Below are positions 17,497 through 24,132 of a stretch of DNA of 40,244 bases, one piece after another. The position numbers were made by a program, and so were the translations under genes. Below the pieces are notes generated by a model. The model searched no databases. It was not told where the DNA came from and saw nothing but the letters and a program-made list of their open reading frames with translations. This DNA is from a virus. The stretch lies in IMG/VR virus record IMGVR_UViG_3300046694_000208, positions 1 through 40,244 of that record; one strand, given 5' to 3'. Every line of letters starts with the position of its first letter. The stretch's first letter is position 1.

Positions 17497-18726
17497 TTAT
17501 AGGTTTCTGAGCATCTCCGCGAACTTGGTGGATGCTTCCTTTTTGCGCTCTTTAGTCACATGTAAGTACACGTGTCTGGTGATGTGGTCGTCCTCATGTC
17601 CCAGCCGATCCATGATCTCTTCAAGGGATATTCCAAGTGCGGCCAGCAGGGATACATGGGTGTGTCTAAATTTGTGTGGTGTGATATTTTGATTCAAATT
17701 TGTTATCTTAAGTAGCCGTTTGGTCCGGTGCTCGATCAGGTCGATGAGCTCAGGGTATCCGTAATAGGACTTCATTTTAGCAATCACAAAGTCGTGGTCA
17801 TGATAGACTTTTCGGTGCTTCATTCTCACTTCATTTTGCTTTGCCCGGTGAGCTTCTAACACTCTGATTAGATCCTCGTCAATTTCAATGATGCGTATAG
17901 ACTTTTTTGTCTTCGGGGGGATCAACTCATATTCTTCAATGGCCTTATTCTCGCGGTAAATGGTCTTCCTGACATTAATCCGGTGATCCTCAAAATCGAT
18001 ATCCTTCCACTTCAACGCGCATAACTCTCCTACGCGCATGCCGGTGTATGACAGCATCATAAATATAACGTAGTCTCTCTCCAGCCCCTTCGTCTTAGCA
18101 GCCTCTAAAAACAAAGCTAATTCTTCTTTCTCCAGGTAATTAATGACCTCGCTCTGCTTCTCGATTTCCTCCACCGTCTGCCGGATCTTAGGGATATAGG
18201 AATACAGAGTTGGGTCCGACTTGATAACCGATTTCTCCATGGCCCACCGGAATATGAGTTTACCGGTGTTCTGTATACCGACTAAGGTACTGTGTGATAG
18301 ACCGGATGCATGCAGTTCGTTAAGAGCGTTTTGATATACCGTCAAAGTTATGTCCTTCATCCTGTAGTATTGCAAGTATGGCAGCAGGTTCTTGATAGTG
18401 AATTTACGCATCCTTACGGTCCCTGGCTTGACCTTACCTGTTGACTGATAGTATTTGTACCATGTCTCTGCGAAGTCCTTAAACAAGGTGTTAGGCTCCT
18501 CTACGAAAGTACCCTGCTGTAACTCCACCAGCATGATAGCTGCAGCTGCTTCAGCGTCTCCCTTTGTCACAAATCCACCTTTCTTCTTCTGCCGCCGTTT
18601 CCCCGTTTGAGGGTGTATACCGGCATCCAATATAAACGACCACTTCGCACCACAGCCGCACTTCTTGCTCTGTTTCCCCGGGCACTTACAATGGGGCTTA
18701 TAAAAATGACCTTTCACTTGGATCAC
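17497..18726 (-). CDS. int: Tyrosine-family site-specific integrase
   Basis: A 409-aa recombinase that would integrate and excise the prophage. The N-terminus has a Cys-rich arm-binding part (CKCPGKQSKKCGCGAKW, residues 13-29), then an SAM-like core-binding domain (about 80-175) and the catalytic domain. Active-site residues are all present: Arg231 in SYTGMRVGEL, Lys near 273 in PKTKKS, His351 and Arg354 in HKFRHTH, His377 in LGHED and nucleophile Tyr387 in RHVYLHV. It runs against the late operon. Its promoter must lie in the hairpin-rich stretch upstream (18727-19100). Confidence 0.95.
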   Translation of the reverse strand: MIQVKGHFYKPHCKCPGKQSKKCGCGAKWSFILDAGIHPQTGKRRQKKKGGFVTKGDAEAAAAIMLVELQQGTFVEEPNTLFKDFAETWYKYYQSTGKVKPGTVRMRKFTIKNLLPYLQYYRMKDITLTVYQNALNELHASGLSHSTLVGIQNTGKLIFRWAMEKSVIKSDPTLYSYIPKIRQTVEEIEKQSEVINYLEKEELALFLEAAKTKGLERDYVIFMMLSYTGMRVGELCALKWKDIDFEDHRINVRKTIYRENKAIEEYELIPPKTKKSIRIIEIDEDLIRVLEAHRAKQNEVRMKHRKVYHDHDFVIAKMKSYYGYPELIDLIEHRTKRLLKITNLNQNITPHKFRHTHVSLLAALGISLEEIMDRLGHEDDHITRHVYLHVTKERKKEASTKFAEMLRNL

Positions 18727-18876
18727 TCCTTAACTCTCTCTATGTCTGTATTGTAGGGGAGGGGTAACAAAAAGACCATACTTAACGGAACAAAATTGCG
18801 TTCTGAAGACAGTTGGAGTCTGCCCGTCGAATTTGACGGGCAGGTAGGGAGAACGAAATTACGTTCCCCTTTATTT

Positions 18877-18908
18877 CGGACCTCTCGATTCAAAAGGTCC
18901 GGTTTTTT
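18877..18908 (+). terminator. Terminator-like hairpin (plus strand)
   Basis: CGGACCT pairs with AGGTCCG over an 11-base loop, followed by G and six T. On the plus strand it would stop rightward read-through before the membrane-protein genes. Confidence 0.6.
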
Positions 18909-19063
18909 AGTGAAGACTATGACCTCGTGGACCGCTAGGACATTCAGGACGAAATTTCGTCCTGAAGATCAATAACCTTATGGAATATGCATCCTTTCCT
19001 AACATTCCGATTCAGAATGTTAGAATGTTGTATGACTCTGTGGATGGCGGAGTCGTCTCTGTT

Positions 19064-19095
19064 ATAAAAAGACCATACCCGGATTGAGTATGGTC
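19064..19095 (-). terminator. Terminator of the minus-strand membrane-protein operon
   Basis: Read on the minus strand, GACCATAC pairs with GTATGGTC over nine bases and ends in TTTTTAT. It lies 8 bases after the stop of the last membrane-protein gene. Confidence 0.75.
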
Positions 19096-19102
19096 AGAAG
19101 AA

Positions 19103-19537
19103 TCAGGTTATATATTTTATATTGATATAAAGTGATCCGACAATCAATATTACTGATAAAACTGTTGATTCTAATGATATTGACTCTGGATAAATTAATC
19201 TGAATATAATATTTGCGCAATTGATGATAAATGTAACTACAAGAGAGTATTGAGAATATATGCCCTCAATTGCACGTTGATCAATGATCTCCAAATAAAA
19301 AGGATTACTTCTATTTTTTAAATCATTTTGATATTGGATTATGGAAATACGGGTGAAATGGTCTTCATATATGATTGATAATGGGAATAATATGGCGGAG
19401 AAAGTAATGAATATCATCTCGTCTACACCATATCTAAGAAATACATATCTTACTAAAAAGAAGCAAATGGCAATGAATAGACAGGATAGAAGATAAAAGA
19501 GTGAATTCTTAATTTTAATTCTCAGAGTATAATCCAT
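19103..19537 (-). CDS. Four-helix membrane protein of the lysogeny region
   Basis: A 144-aa hydrophobic protein with about four membrane segments (near residues 10-30, 38-57, 94-113 and 121-140) and a charged loop in the middle (YEDHFTRISIIQYQNDLKNRSN). Its ATG overlaps the stop of the preceding gene (TAATG), so translation is coupled. The DNA is strongly AT-rich. As the last gene of a three-gene operon between integrase and repressor, it is likely expressed in the lysogen; superinfection exclusion or another host-altering role is possible. No family is recognised. Confidence 0.7.
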   Translation of the reverse strand: MDYTLRIKIKNSLFYLLSCLFIAICFFLVRYVFLRYGVDEMIFITFSAILFPLSIIYEDHFTRISIIQYQNDLKNRSNPFYLEIIDQRAIEGIYSQYSLVVTFIINCANIIFRLIYPESISLESTVLSVILIVGSLYINIKYIT

Positions 19538-19968
19538 TATTTCACCTGCTCATGAGTTAGTTCTACATACCATTCTTCATTATCATTATCTTCTATGAGT
19601 ACCTTATTGTATGGTTCTAATGCTACAGGGTTAGCATAATCAAAGTCGGTGTTGCCACCATTGCTCCAATCAACGGATTGAAGAAATATTCCGTCTTCAT
19701 CTTTATATATCCAAGCAGGTACTCGATAATTTTTCTGCGAGTCTTCTTTAGGGAATAAGTTGACGTAATATTGTTTACTATCGTCATATCCGTTTTTTTG
19801 AGAATAAAAATAATATGGAATACCAATAGACAATACTACTAACCAAATTAGAAACAGCTTAGCCTTCTTTGATAATTCTTTTCCTTTATTTTTGAAATAT
19901 TCTTCACTAAGATGAATGATTGCATAAATAGATAACAACACCATTATAAATTCTATCCAAATGTTCAT
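19537..19968 (-). CDS. Two-helix membrane protein with exported domain
   Basis: A 143-aa protein; ATG 19968 sits 7 bases after AAGGAA, better placed than the GTG at 19974. It has a membrane helix at residues 5-20, a Lys-rich cytoplasmic loop (KNKGKELSKKAK), a second helix at about 37-53 and then about 85 residues that should face outside, rich in Asp, Asn, Tyr and Trp (YRVPAWIYKDEDG, QSVDWSNGGNTDFDYANP). The outer part looks like a small beta-rich domain and could bind a surface ligand. It is the middle gene of the AT-rich membrane triad. No family is recognised. Confidence 0.7.
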   Translation of the reverse strand: MNIWIEFIMVLLSIYAIIHLSEEYFKNKGKELSKKAKLFLIWLVVLSIGIPYYFYSQKNGYDDSKQYYVNLFPKEDSQKNYRVPAWIYKDEDGIFLQSVDWSNGGNTDFDYANPVALEPYNKVLIEDNDNEEWYVELTHEQVK

Positions 19969-20010
19969 AAGCACGTTCCTTTATATCCACATCGGATGTG
20001 GGATTTACTT

Positions 20011-20274
20011 TTAAATTTTAGATTTTGATGTGAATTTAGAAACGAATACTAAATTGATAAGAGAGATGATAATCATAATTGTGGCAGAAAATTCTCCCTG
20101 ATCTCTATGGAACAACTTTAGCAATTCAAAAGTTAATATAGCAGGTGTGACCAAAGCGGTTAAAAACATAATAACTCCAATAGTCAACATCAGTTTTCTG
20201 TTATACTCTCGAACATTTATTTTTTTGGATGTATATAGAGAAAAAATGTACAAAGGTATACAAATTATAAACAT
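20011..20274 (-). CDS. Small membrane protein, first gene of the triad
   Basis: An 87-aa protein, three likely helices (about 2-14, 28-50, 62-80) separated by short Lys/Arg-rich loops (TSKKINVREYNRK, FTSKSKI). The ATG follows GGTGGTGAAAGGGA. A candidate promoter on the minus strand is TTGCGC (20321-20326), 18 bases, TATAGT (20297-20302). It is divergent to the LytTR gene and shares its control region. Could be a lysogenic conversion protein or the membrane partner of the LytTR regulator. Function unknown. Confidence 0.65.
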   Translation of the reverse strand: MFIICIPLYIFSLYTSKKINVREYNRKLMLTIGVIMFLTALVTPAILTFELLKLFHRDQGEFSATIMIIISLINLVFVSKFTSKSKI

Positions 20275-20389
20275 TCCCTTTCACCACCTATAGATTACTA
20301 TAAATCCCTTGTCATATTTTGCGCAATGATAACTTTACTGCAATAAAGTATGATTTAACTACCCGCGTTTTGGGTAGGAGGGCGACATC
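20275..20389. promoter_or_regulatory. Shared divergent control region with two dyads
   Basis: This 115-base gap separates the membrane operon (minus) and the LytTR gene (plus). It contains TTGCGCAA (20319-20326), which overlaps the -35 of the leftward promoter, and the near-perfect 18-base palindrome ACTTTACTGCAATAAAGT (20332-20349). Either could be an operator. Confidence 0.5.
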
Positions 20390-20722
20390 ATGAAATTACT
20401 AACAGTTAAAATGCATGACAGATCAGGCGACGACGAAGATTTCGTGGAGCTAGATGTTGACGATGTTGATTACATTAACATTTGGTATCGCACTAAAAGT
20501 TCTACAGGAGTACCAGCGTTTCATACTTTTTATGGATCTTTCATTTGTCTTTGTAATCTAACCGATTTAAGTAAGGCTCTTAAGTCGTTTGGATTTGAGT
20601 CTGCAGATCAGTCAACGATCATTAATACAAAACGCGTGAAAGAAGTGAAGTCTGTTGACAATAACGGTTCTGTGATTAAGTTCACCAGCGGGTTGAAAGT
20701 TCGGATACGCAAGCAGATTTGA
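20390..20722 (+). CDS. LytTR-domain DNA-binding protein
   Basis: A 110-aa protein behind AGGAGGGCG. Residues about 45-108 fit a LytTR domain: 'FHTFYGSFICLCNLTDLSKALKSFGF', then 'DQSTIINTKRVKEVKS' in place of the usual 'hRS.lVN...I..i', then 'GSVIKFTSGLKVRIRKQI' like the last strands. These domains bind DNA with beta strands and are common in Firmicutes regulators of quorum sensing and bacteriocins. The N-terminus is acidic and holds no receiver domain. Small LytTR proteins next to membrane proteins form known two-part systems (e.g. HdrRM and BrsRM in streptococci), which makes the divergent triad notable. Family call moderate. Confidence 0.65.
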   Translation: MKLLTVKMHDRSGDDEDFVELDVDDVDYINIWYRTKSSTGVPAFHTFYGSFICLCNLTDLSKALKSFGFESADQSTIINTKRVKEVKSVDNNGSVIKFTSGLKVRIRKQI

Positions 20723-20936
20723 TATGTGATTGTCAACCCCTCCACGGTTGTTGGACGGGTACAATCGTTCGACCTCGTTCGACAGCGTTTTCATAAATAG
20801 AGTGATATATTAACGACATAAAGTAATTAGTACTAATGGGCAGGTGATTATTGCAGAACTATGTATTATGATTGTTTGTAGTACTCCGTGTGGAGTACTT
20901 ACAACCGGGTCGGAGCAGCTGAACGCCGCTTCAAGC
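20723..20936. other. Intergenic stretch with small repeats and a hairpin
   Basis: No gene is supported here. CTCGTTCGAC-like 9-mers (TCGTTCGAC) occur twice in tandem near 20768-20787. AGTACTCC pairs with GGAGTACT over GTGT (20880-20899), without a T tract on either strand. This hairpin sits downstream of the minus-strand XRE gene and could be its weak terminator or a binding site. Confidence 0.5.
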
Positions 20937-21149
20937 CTACTGTTTATTAAAGTCATAGAGATCATCGATGTAGCAACCCAATGCCACGGCAATTGTTTTC
21001 GCAGTAGCGAGAGACATTACCTTCCGATTATTCGCGTAATCAGATATTTGGGCCTTTGGCATATTTAATTCACCGGCTAGCCATTGTTGATTCTGCCTGA
21101 TTTCTCTAAGTCTTTTCTTCAGTAGGCAACGACCAGGTACATAACCCAT
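20937..21149 (-). CDS. XRE-family helix-turn-helix protein
   Basis: A 70-aa single-domain regulator. It contains the XRE pattern 'RLREIRQNQQWLAGELNMPKAQISDYANNRKVMSLATAKTIA' with helix-turn-helix near residues 24-44 and ends after 'VALGCYIDDLYDF'. The ATG follows AGGTGA. It lies downstream of the CI-like repressor on the same strand, separated by a plus-strand gene. It may be a second lysogeny regulator; the size also fits a Cro-like protein. Confidence 0.8.
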   Translation of the reverse strand: MGYVPGRCLLKKRLREIRQNQQWLAGELNMPKAQISDYANNRKVMSLATAKTIAVALGCYIDDLYDFNKQ

Positions 21150-21261
21150 GTCGATGTCACCTATATTTTTTTATTTAAAATAAGAACATACGTTTTGTTT
21201 GACCCAGTGATGTGGTAATATTAACGAAGCATCGCTGTAAAAACTCTAAGGGGTTGTTTCA

Positions 21262-21429
21262 ATGGACAAGATCAAGATGGATATAACACGAAAAATGCTA
21301 AATGAACTAGGAGTAGAAACAAGTTGTATCTTACATGGGATTGAATCTATGAACCCATTGGACATGAAGCCCGAGTACATTAAAGCTTATCTTCTTTTGC
21401 GCTATGAGCAGGAACTTGTTTCTTCATAG
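21262..21429 (+). CDS. Small protein overlapping the repressor 3' end
   Basis: A 55-aa ORF with ATG behind CTAAGGGG. It is mostly helical (MDKIKMDITRKMLNELGVET) and ends YLLLRYEQELVSS. Its last 50 bases overlap, on the other strand, the end of the repressor gene, so transcription of one opposes the other. No family is recognised; the ribosome site and clean start make it credible. Confidence 0.5.
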   Translation: MDKIKMDITRKMLNELGVETSCILHGIESMNPLDMKPEYIKAYLLLRYEQELVSS

Positions 21430-21805
21430 ACCGTTCTGCCCGGACCAGTGCGATAAACCTTCTTACGTCTTCGTCATCCAATTTAATCCCATCAACGATA
21501 AAGTCCATTTTAGCCATGATCTCTTCATCAGTGAGATCTAATGAATCAATTAAAACCCGGGATGGTTCCGATAAGATCTGTTCTGGGTTATCCGTCCTTC
21601 CTAATAGATAATCCATTGATACAGAGAAGTAGTCAGCAATAAGTTCTAAACGTTCCCTTTTAGGCAATTCTCCCCTTGTTTCATACCTCCTTAGTGAAGA
21701 AGATGGAATGTCCAAAGCTTCAGCCAACTGATCCTGGGACAAGTTTTTTATCTTCCTGAGTTCTTTCAACCTATATTTGAACTCATTTTCCATGTTTGAC
21801 ACCAT
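21380..21805 (-). CDS. CI-like phage repressor
   Basis: A 141-aa repressor that should keep the prophage silent. The start ATG 21805 has an AGGAGG ribosome site 9 bases upstream; a longer frame (to 21859) would run into the operator. Residues about 12-66 form an XRE domain: RLKELRKIKNLSQDQLAEAL, then PSSSLRRYETRGELPKRERL and ADYFSVSMDYLLGR. The C-terminal 70 residues are charged and helical, without the LexA-type Ser/Lys peptidase, so induction would not use RecA-driven self-cleavage; the KilAC antirepressor may act instead. Divergent to the Cro-like gene with operators between. Confidence 0.88.
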   Translation of the reverse strand: MVSNMENEFKYRLKELRKIKNLSQDQLAEALDIPSSSLRRYETRGELPKRERLELIADYFSVSMDYLLGRTDNPEQILSEPSRVLIDSLDLTDEEIMAKMDFIVDGIKLDDEDVRRFIALVRAERSMKKQVPAHSAKEDKL

Positions 21806-21853
21806 CCTTTTATTCCTCCTTATATTGTAGAGTAAATTGTTCATAAAATAAAC

Positions 21854-21868
21854 GTTCAAAAACTGATC
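21854..21868. promoter_or_regulatory. Imperfect operator
   Basis: GTTCAAAAACTGATC keeps GTTCA and most of the TGAAC half. It lies near the repressor promoter side of the divergent region. Confidence 0.5.
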
Positions 21869-21877
21869 AAAAAGGCA

Positions 21878-21906
21878 TTGACATGTTCAGTAATTGAACT
21901 TATACT
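21878..21906 (+). promoter_or_regulatory. Rightward early promoter
   Basis: TTGACA (21878-21883), a 17-base spacer and TATACT (21901-21906) form a near-consensus sigma-A promoter. A full operator fills the spacer. It drives the Cro-like gene and the early operon. Confidence 0.85.
21885..21899. promoter_or_regulatory. Operator in the promoter spacer
   Basis: Perfect dyad GTTCAGTAATTGAAC, lying between -35 and -10 of the early promoter. Bound repressor would directly block RNA polymerase. Confidence 0.85.
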
Positions 21907-21917
21907 AAGGTCATGAA

Positions 21918-21932
21918 GTTCAGTAATTGAAC
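21918..21932. promoter_or_regulatory. Second operator
   Basis: An identical copy of GTTCAGTAATTGAAC, 33 bases (about three helical turns) after the first, so dimers could bind side by side. Confidence 0.85.
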
Positions 21933-21951
21933 GGAAACGAGGTGAACAAAA

Positions 21952-22191
21952 TTGACTGATAAAGACCTTAAACCATTGCCAAACTTGATCAAAGCAAGAA
22001 ACGAAGTAGGATACACTCAGGAGCAACTAGCGAAGAAATCAAAGGTTTCACGCCCATTGTTGTGTAATATTGAACGTGGTTACGCATTGCCTTCTTTGCC
22101 TGTAGCTTACCGGATTGCTAAAGTACTAAAAAAACCAATCGAGCATCTTTTTTTTAATGATAATGTTCAAAAATTGAACAAAACTGCATAA
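21952..22191 (+). CDS. Cro-like XRE regulator
   Basis: A 79-aa protein beginning at TTG (21952) behind ACGAGGTG; no ATG fits. The XRE domain covers 'LIKARNEVGYTQEQLAKKS' and 'VSRPLLCNIERGYALPSLPVAYRIAKVL', followed by a typical 'KPIEHLFF'. It is the first gene of the rightward early operon and faces the repressor, as Cro does. A further operator copy lies in its 3' end. Confidence 0.85.
   Translation: MTDKDLKPLPNLIKARNEVGYTQEQLAKKSKVSRPLLCNIERGYALPSLPVAYRIAKVLKKPIEHLFFNDNVQKLNKTA
22165..22179. promoter_or_regulatory. Operator inside the end of the Cro-like gene
   Basis: GTTCAAAAATTGAAC is a perfect dyad with the same half-sites as the two promoter operators, 250 bases downstream and just before the antirepressor ribosome site. 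It suggests DNA looping or a roadblock controlling antirepressor. Confidence 0.7.
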
Positions 22192-22204
22192 GGAGTGATT
22201 ATGT

Positions 22205-22963
22205 ATGAGCCTTCCTCAAATATTCAATTTTGAAACGAATGATGTTAGAACATTCAACATCGATGGTGATCCTTGGTTTGTTTTAATGGATACTTGTTCG
22301 ATTCTTGGACTTAGATCATCTGATGTAAGACAACGATTAAGCGACGATGTGGTTTCAAACCACCCCGTCACAGATTCATTAGGCAGACGAACATCGGCAA
22401 CGATTATCAATGAAGATGGGCTATATGATGTGATTCTTGATAGTAGAAAGCCAGAAGCTAAGAAATTCCGAAAATGGATCACAAGTGAAGTCATCCCAAT
22501 GATCCGCAAAACAGGCGGTTATGTAATCCCGCAGACTATGCCCGAAACCCTCCGGCTGCTAGCTGCAGAGATTGAGAAGAACCAAGCAATTGAAGCAGAG
22601 AACAGACAACTTGCATTACAGGCTGCGGCGCAGGATCAGAAACTACAGGAACAAGCAACACCGGTTGCAATTTACAACTTGGCGATATCAGCCCACAACA
22701 CCATGTCGATGCAAGAAGTAGCTAAATCGCTGGGAACGGGCCGCACAAAGCTGTACCAGATCCTCCGTGAAGAGAACATCATCATGAAAAACTCTACAAT
22801 GCCATACCAGCGTTATCTTGATTCAGGACATTTCAAAGTAACCGAGCGTCCTCGGGCAAGTGGGGACACGATTATGAATGACCCGGACACCAGAGTGTAC
22901 GCCAAAGGATTTGACTTAATTGCTCGCCTCCTTCATAAGAGATCCGAATCGAAAGTTTCATAG
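22205..22963 (+). CDS. Antirepressor with BRO-N and KilAC domains
   Basis: A 252-aa protein. Residues about 8-105 match BRO-N (IFNFETNDVRTFNIDGDPWFV, then GLRSSDVRQRL, INEDGLYDVILDSRKPEAKKF and WITSEVIPMIRKTGGYV). A Gln/Glu-rich linker (115-150) leads to a KilAC domain (MSMQEVAKSLGTGRTKLYQIL, YQRYLDSGHFKVTERPR). Such proteins inactivate phage repressors and start lytic growth. It follows the Cro-like gene by 13 bases with AAGGAG and an operator just upstream. Confidence 0.92.
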   Translation: MSLPQIFNFETNDVRTFNIDGDPWFVLMDTCSILGLRSSDVRQRLSDDVVSNHPVTDSLGRRTSATIINEDGLYDVILDSRKPEAKKFRKWITSEVIPMIRKTGGYVIPQTMPETLRLLAAEIEKNQAIEAENRQLALQAAAQDQKLQEQATPVAIYNLAISAHNTMSMQEVAKSLGTGRTKLYQILREENIIMKNSTMPYQRYLDSGHFKVTERPRASGDTIMNDPDTRVYAKGFDLIARLLHKRSESKVS

Positions 22964-23033
22964 AATACTAGTATCAATTATATACCGACACCAAACGACT
23001 TAAAAGGATAAAACTTCCAAGGAGGTACACACG

Positions 23034-23279
23034 ATGACACTCGAAGAACTGCCAGAAGTGCTTACGGCGCAACAGATTGCGGATTACCTGGGGCTGGCGC
23101 GGCTGACGATCTATGAGCAATATAACATCCCAGTTGATCGCGGAGGCATACCGAACTTTAGCATAGGCAAGTCACGCCGGACGTTCAAGTCGGATTTCAT
23201 CCAATATCTCAATCGGCAACGCAGCTTTAAAGACGATATAGCAACAAAGCGCATGAACAAAATTCAGGGAGTTTCCTAA
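23034..23279 (+). CDS. Excisionase-like helix-turn-helix protein
   Basis: An 81-aa protein behind AAGGAGGT. 'VLTAQQIADYLGLARLTIYEQY' followed by 'GGIPNFSIGKSRRTFKSDFIQYL' is the MerR-like winged fold of the excisionase/HTH_17 family. It could direct excision with the integrase or control early genes. Being in the early operon rather than next to int leaves the role open. Confidence 0.75.
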   Translation: MTLEELPEVLTAQQIADYLGLARLTIYEQYNIPVDRGGIPNFSIGKSRRTFKSDFIQYLNRQRSFKDDIATKRMNKIQGVS

Positions 23280-23292
23280 GGAGGGACAAGCC

Positions 23293-23532
23293 ATGGCTAA
23301 GAAAATCGAGGATCTGCCGAAGTTGACGCTAGTGATACCCATTAAACGGCCGGACAAGCCCAAGGTAAGCCAGTATCGTACCTTTACACCAAGCTGCGGC
23401 TGCGGCCGGGAGGCAGAGTGGGAAGTCTACGACACGCTACAGCCTCACTGCACAACCTGCAAAGACGAGGCCATGACGAGCAAGATCAAGCCGTTTGTGC
23501 GGTCACTGGGAGGGTTTGACGATGCAAGCTGA
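23293..23532 (+). CDS. Small zinc-ribbon-like protein
   Basis: A 79-aa protein with two Cys pairs, SCGCGREAEW and HCTTCKDEA, that can hold one zinc ion. AGGAGGG precedes the ATG. It overlaps the next gene by 11 bases. Role unknown. Confidence 0.6.
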   Translation: MAKKIEDLPKLTLVIPIKRPDKPKVSQYRTFTPSCGCGREAEWEVYDTLQPHCTTCKDEAMTSKIKPFVRSLGGFDDAS

Positions 23533-23722
23533 GATAGAGTTCATCGTTGATACGGAGTGCGGCCGGCACTTCTGCTGGTCGGCTCCAGACTACGAGGGAT
23601 TGATCAACTCTCTGCACTACCGAGGATACAAACCAACGTTCATCATGCCGTACGAGGAATATCTGCTGCAAATGGAAGACGCTAAACTGCACATCGAAAG
23701 AGAGCTGAAAGAATCTGCTTAA
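23522..23722 (+). CDS. Small protein of unknown function
   Basis: A 66-aa protein; ATG 23522 lies behind GGGAGGG. It is acidic with several aromatic residues (CGRHFCWSAPDYEGL, YRGYKPTFIMPYEEYLL) and a helical end. No family is recognised. Confidence 0.6.
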   Translation: MQAEIEFIVDTECGRHFCWSAPDYEGLINSLHYRGYKPTFIMPYEEYLLQMEDAKLHIERELKESA

Positions 23723-23765
23723 GACGGTAGCTGACATTTTAGAACATTACAAAGGAGAGAGTGAA

Positions 23766-23936
23766 ATGAAATGTGCACGATGTAATCTAGAAAAAGAATC
23801 CACTAAGAAACGAAGAACCAATACGGCATATGTAGATGATACGTTGAACTTCGTGGTTGAATGCGATGAATGTTTTGCGGAAACAGAAGAGTATTGGGAA
23901 CAAATGTGGGAAGAGAACAGCTATGGAAGTTATTGA
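23766..23936 (+). CDS. Small zinc-ribbon protein
   Basis: A 56-aa protein behind AAAGGAGAG. MKCARCNLEKES and VECDECFAETEEYW give two CxxC pairs about 28 residues apart, a minimal zinc ribbon. The rest is charged. It overlaps the next gene by 14 bases. Typical of early Firmicutes phage genes, but the role is not known. Confidence 0.6.
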   Translation: MKCARCNLEKESTKKRRTNTAYVDDTLNFVVECDECFAETEEYWEQMWEENSYGSY

Positions 23937-24105
23937 GCCGCGGTTGAAGTTTCTGGAGCTTGCGAAGATCGCCAATGCCCGGGGAACGCTGACACAGACA
24001 CTTAAGCGTGTATATCTGCTGAACTATGTACGGGAAGTGCGCAAAGAAAAGGCCGCTGCAGCAACAGCGACCCGGGAAAGACAGTTTGGAAATTATCCTA
24101 ATTAA
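23923..24105 (+). CDS. Small basic helical protein
   Basis: A 60-aa protein from ATG 23923, behind GGGAAGAG. It is helical and Lys/Arg/Ala-rich (LKFLELAKIANARGTLTQTL, RKEKAAAATATRERQ). Just upstream of the recombination genes; no family recognised. Confidence 0.55.
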   Translation: MEVIEPRLKFLELAKIANARGTLTQTLKRVYLLNYVREVRKEKAAAATATRERQFGNYPN

Positions 24106-24132
24106 TTCTACCACGGAAAGGGTGAGTGATCA

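Larger units (their letters stand above)
18788..19095. repeat. Array of eight inverted repeats upstream of integrase
   Basis: In about 310 bases there are eight dyads: 18788-18803 (GAAC-N8-GTTC), 18820-18843 (9-bp stem, loop GAATTT), 18851-18866 (GAACG/CGTTC), 18877-18901 (CGGACCT/AGGTCCG), 18943-18966 (perfect 24-base palindrome centred on AAATTT), 18999-19023 (9-bp stem, loop CGATTCA), 19034-19054 (GACTCTG/CGGAGTC) and 19071-19095 (GACCATAC/GTATGGTC). Three share the pattern GAC/GAAC-N2-AATT-N2-GTC/GTTC. The 13-mer AAAAAGACCATAC brackets the array (18769-18781 and 19066-19078). No ORF lies inside. Two of them act plausibly as terminators; the rest are unexplained. Confidence 0.75.

Noticed and set aside
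17200-19100. CRISPR array
   Set aside because: The repeats here are dyads of different sequence and uneven spacing; there are no equal spacers and no cas genes.
20844-21068. 74-aa plus-strand ORF
   Set aside because: Most of it is antisense to the XRE gene, whose protein is clearly real; the translated sequence has no domain-like features.
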